From positions 1 through 6,746 of the forward strand of contig CAMCQW010000108.1 in NCBI GenBank assembly GCA_945877045.1: 6,746 nucleotides of DNA. The letters run 5' to 3'. Source of the stretch: Chryseobacterium gleum (lineage in GTDB: Bacteria > Bacteroidota > Bacteroidia > Flavobacteriales_D > Crocinitomicaceae). This document shows, piece by piece, positions 5,611 through 6,746 of this stretch. A model generated the notes under the pieces. That model saw only the letters and a list, made by a program, of their open reading frames with translations. It did no database searches and was not told the origin of the DNA. Positions within the stretch are counted from its first letter, which is position 1; the number at the start of each line of letters is the position of its first letter. The translations under genes and the position numbers were made by a program.

Positions 5611-6746
5611 GGTTTTTCTTTTAGTTTTTCTAATTCAAATAATTGATCTCTATAGTGCGCAGCTTCTATAAAATCTAAGGATTTTGCTGCTTTTTCCATT
5701 TGTTTACGCAGGTTTTTAAGCACATCTTTTAATTGCTCTTGGTTCCCATAAAAACTTTTTTGTTCCGCCGCTTCGGACTGAATTTGTTTTATTTCTTGGG
5801 ATAGCACCGTCATTTCCTTCTCAATTTCTAGTTTTTTCTTCGATTCTAAACTAATTTCAATTGATTTATTCAATGCAGTTGGACTTTGACTATGTTCCAG
5901 GTTATATTCAATTTGCATCGTTCTTCTGCGTGCCGTTTCATCGATGGTTCGTTGCATGGAATTGGTGATTTTGTCGGCATACATAATTACTTTGCCATTT
6001 ACATTTCTAGCTGCTCTTCCAACAGTTTGTACCAAGGATCGTTCATTCCTCAAGAATCCTTCTTTGTCGGCATCTAAAATGGCTACCAATGAAACTTCAG
6101 GTAAATCGAGACCTTCTCTTAAAAGATTAACACCGATTAACACATCAAAAATACCCATTCTCAATTGCCGTAGAATTTCTACTCGATCGATGGTGGTTAC
6201 TTCGCTATGGATATAGCGACACTTAATACCAAGTTTATCAAAGTATTTCTGAAGTTCTTCGGCCATTCTTTTTGTTAGTGTAGTGACCAAGGTTCTTTCA
6301 CTTACATTTATTCTTTCATGGATGGCCTCCATTAAATTATCGATTTGATGTTTGCTCGGTCTTACTTCTATGAGTGGATCTAAAAGTCCTGTGGGGCGTA
6401 TTAATTGTTCTATGATAACACCCTCCGATTTTTCCATTTCATAATCGGCAGGAGTCGCAGATACGTATATTGTTTGATTAAACATTCCTTCAAATTCTTC
6501 AAATTTTAAAGGTCTATTGTCAATGGCTGCTTGAAGACGAAAACCGTAATCTATTAAGTTTATTTTTCGAGCACGATCTCCGCCATACATTCCCTTCACT
6601 TGAGGCAAGGTGACATGACTTTCATCAATAATCATAAGGTAATCAGCTGGGAAATAGTCGAGTAAGCAAAATGGCCGCTCGCCTGATTTTCGTTGATCGA
6701 AGTAGCGAGAATAATTTTCAATTCCGGAACAATATCCAAGTTCTCG
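5607..6746 (-). CDS. uvrB: UvrABC system protein B, excinuclease subunit (5' end outside window)
   Basis: The open frame continues past the internal ATG at 6635 to the window edge, giving the last 379 codons of UvrB (family length about 660-690, so roughly 300 N-terminal residues with the P-loop and beta-hairpin are missing). In fragment numbering, RELGYCSGIENYSR (1-14) precedes the Walker B box DESHV (41-45) and KGMYGGDRARK (51-61). Then come the helicase-like motifs VSATP (95-99), TTLTKRMAEEL (118-128), YIHSEV (178-183), GVNLLREGLDLPE (205-217), LDADKEGFLRNERS (224-237) and QTVGRAARN (240-248). A coiled region leads to the C-terminal UVR domain (340-375), which contacts UvrC. UvrB receives damaged DNA from UvrA, verifies the lesion and recruits UvrC in cytoplasmic nucleotide-excision repair. 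All visible motifs are intact. The stop overlaps the start of the DUF3817 gene. Confidence 0.98.
   Translation of the reverse strand, partial: RELGYCSGIENYSRYFDQRKSGERPFCLLDYFPADYLMIIDESHVTLPQVKGMYGGDRARKINLIDYGFRLQAAIDNRPLKFEEFEGMFNQTIYVSATPADYEMEKSEGVIIEQLIRPTGLLDPLIEVRPSKHQIDNLMEAIHERINVSERTLVTTLTKRMAEELQKYFDKLGIKCRYIHSEVTTIDRVEILRQLRMGIFDVLIGVNLLREGLDLPEVSLVAILDADKEGFLRNERSLVQTVGRAARNVNGKVIMYADKITNSMQRTIDETARRRTMQIEYNLEHSQSPTALNKSIEISLESKKKLEIEKEMTVLSQEIKQIQSEAAEQKSFYGNQEQLKDVLKNLRKQMEKAAKSLDFIEAAHYRDQLFELEKLKEKP

Noticed and set aside
5607..6635. UvrB starting at the internal ATG 6635
   Set aside because: That ATG is in the middle of the conserved Walker B segment (LMIIDESH), and the frame stays open with matching UvrB sequence to the window edge; the gene is partial, not short.

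Overview
The window looks like a chromosomal segment of a member of the Bacteroidota, most likely from the Flavobacteriales side (for example a Fluviicola/Crocinitomicaceae-like organism). The genus is a guess. The evidence is: a secreted protein with a CHU_C-type Ig-like domain and a SprB repeat, which are typical of gliding/type IX secretion lineages; AT-rich DNA; start codons without clear Shine-Dalgarno sequences; and spacer sequences resembling the Bacteroidota -33/-7 promoter (TTTG ... TAnnTTTG).

Layout. Positions 1-2093 (minus) hold the first 697 codons of a large secreted surface protein whose C-terminus lies outside the window. It has a signal peptide, an N-terminal surface module ending in WNGNSGG and GFRGG, a glycine-rich stretch of about 230 residues, an Ig-like domain and a SprB repeat. 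Upstream and on the same strand are a family 2 glycosyltransferase (2178-2951) and a YkgJ-type cysteine-cluster protein (2954-3439), separated by 2 bp and almost certainly co-transcribed. A 70-bp divergent spacer (3440-3509) separates them from a dihydrolipoamide dehydrogenase-like flavoprotein on the plus strand (3510-5000). A 295-bp convergent spacer (5001-5295) follows. It contains no credible gene but has a large imperfect palindrome and a second hairpin that look like an interspersed repeat. The right end is a minus-strand pair, uvrB (5607-6746, N-terminus outside the window) and a small DUF3817 membrane protein (5296-5610), joined by an ATGA overlap.

How the genes relate. The glycosyltransferase presumably acts on cell-envelope glycan, and the adjacent secreted protein is a cell-surface or extracellular product, but a direct link is only inference from position. 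UvrB is core nucleotide-excision repair. The most notable single observation is that the flavoprotein keeps the FAD, NAD and dimerisation landmarks of the disulfide oxidoreductase family, including the His/Glu pair, but has lost both active-site cysteines. It therefore cannot be an ordinary dihydrolipoamide dehydrogenase. I found no rRNA, tRNA, CRISPR array, transposase or phage gene, and no clear new multi-gene system.
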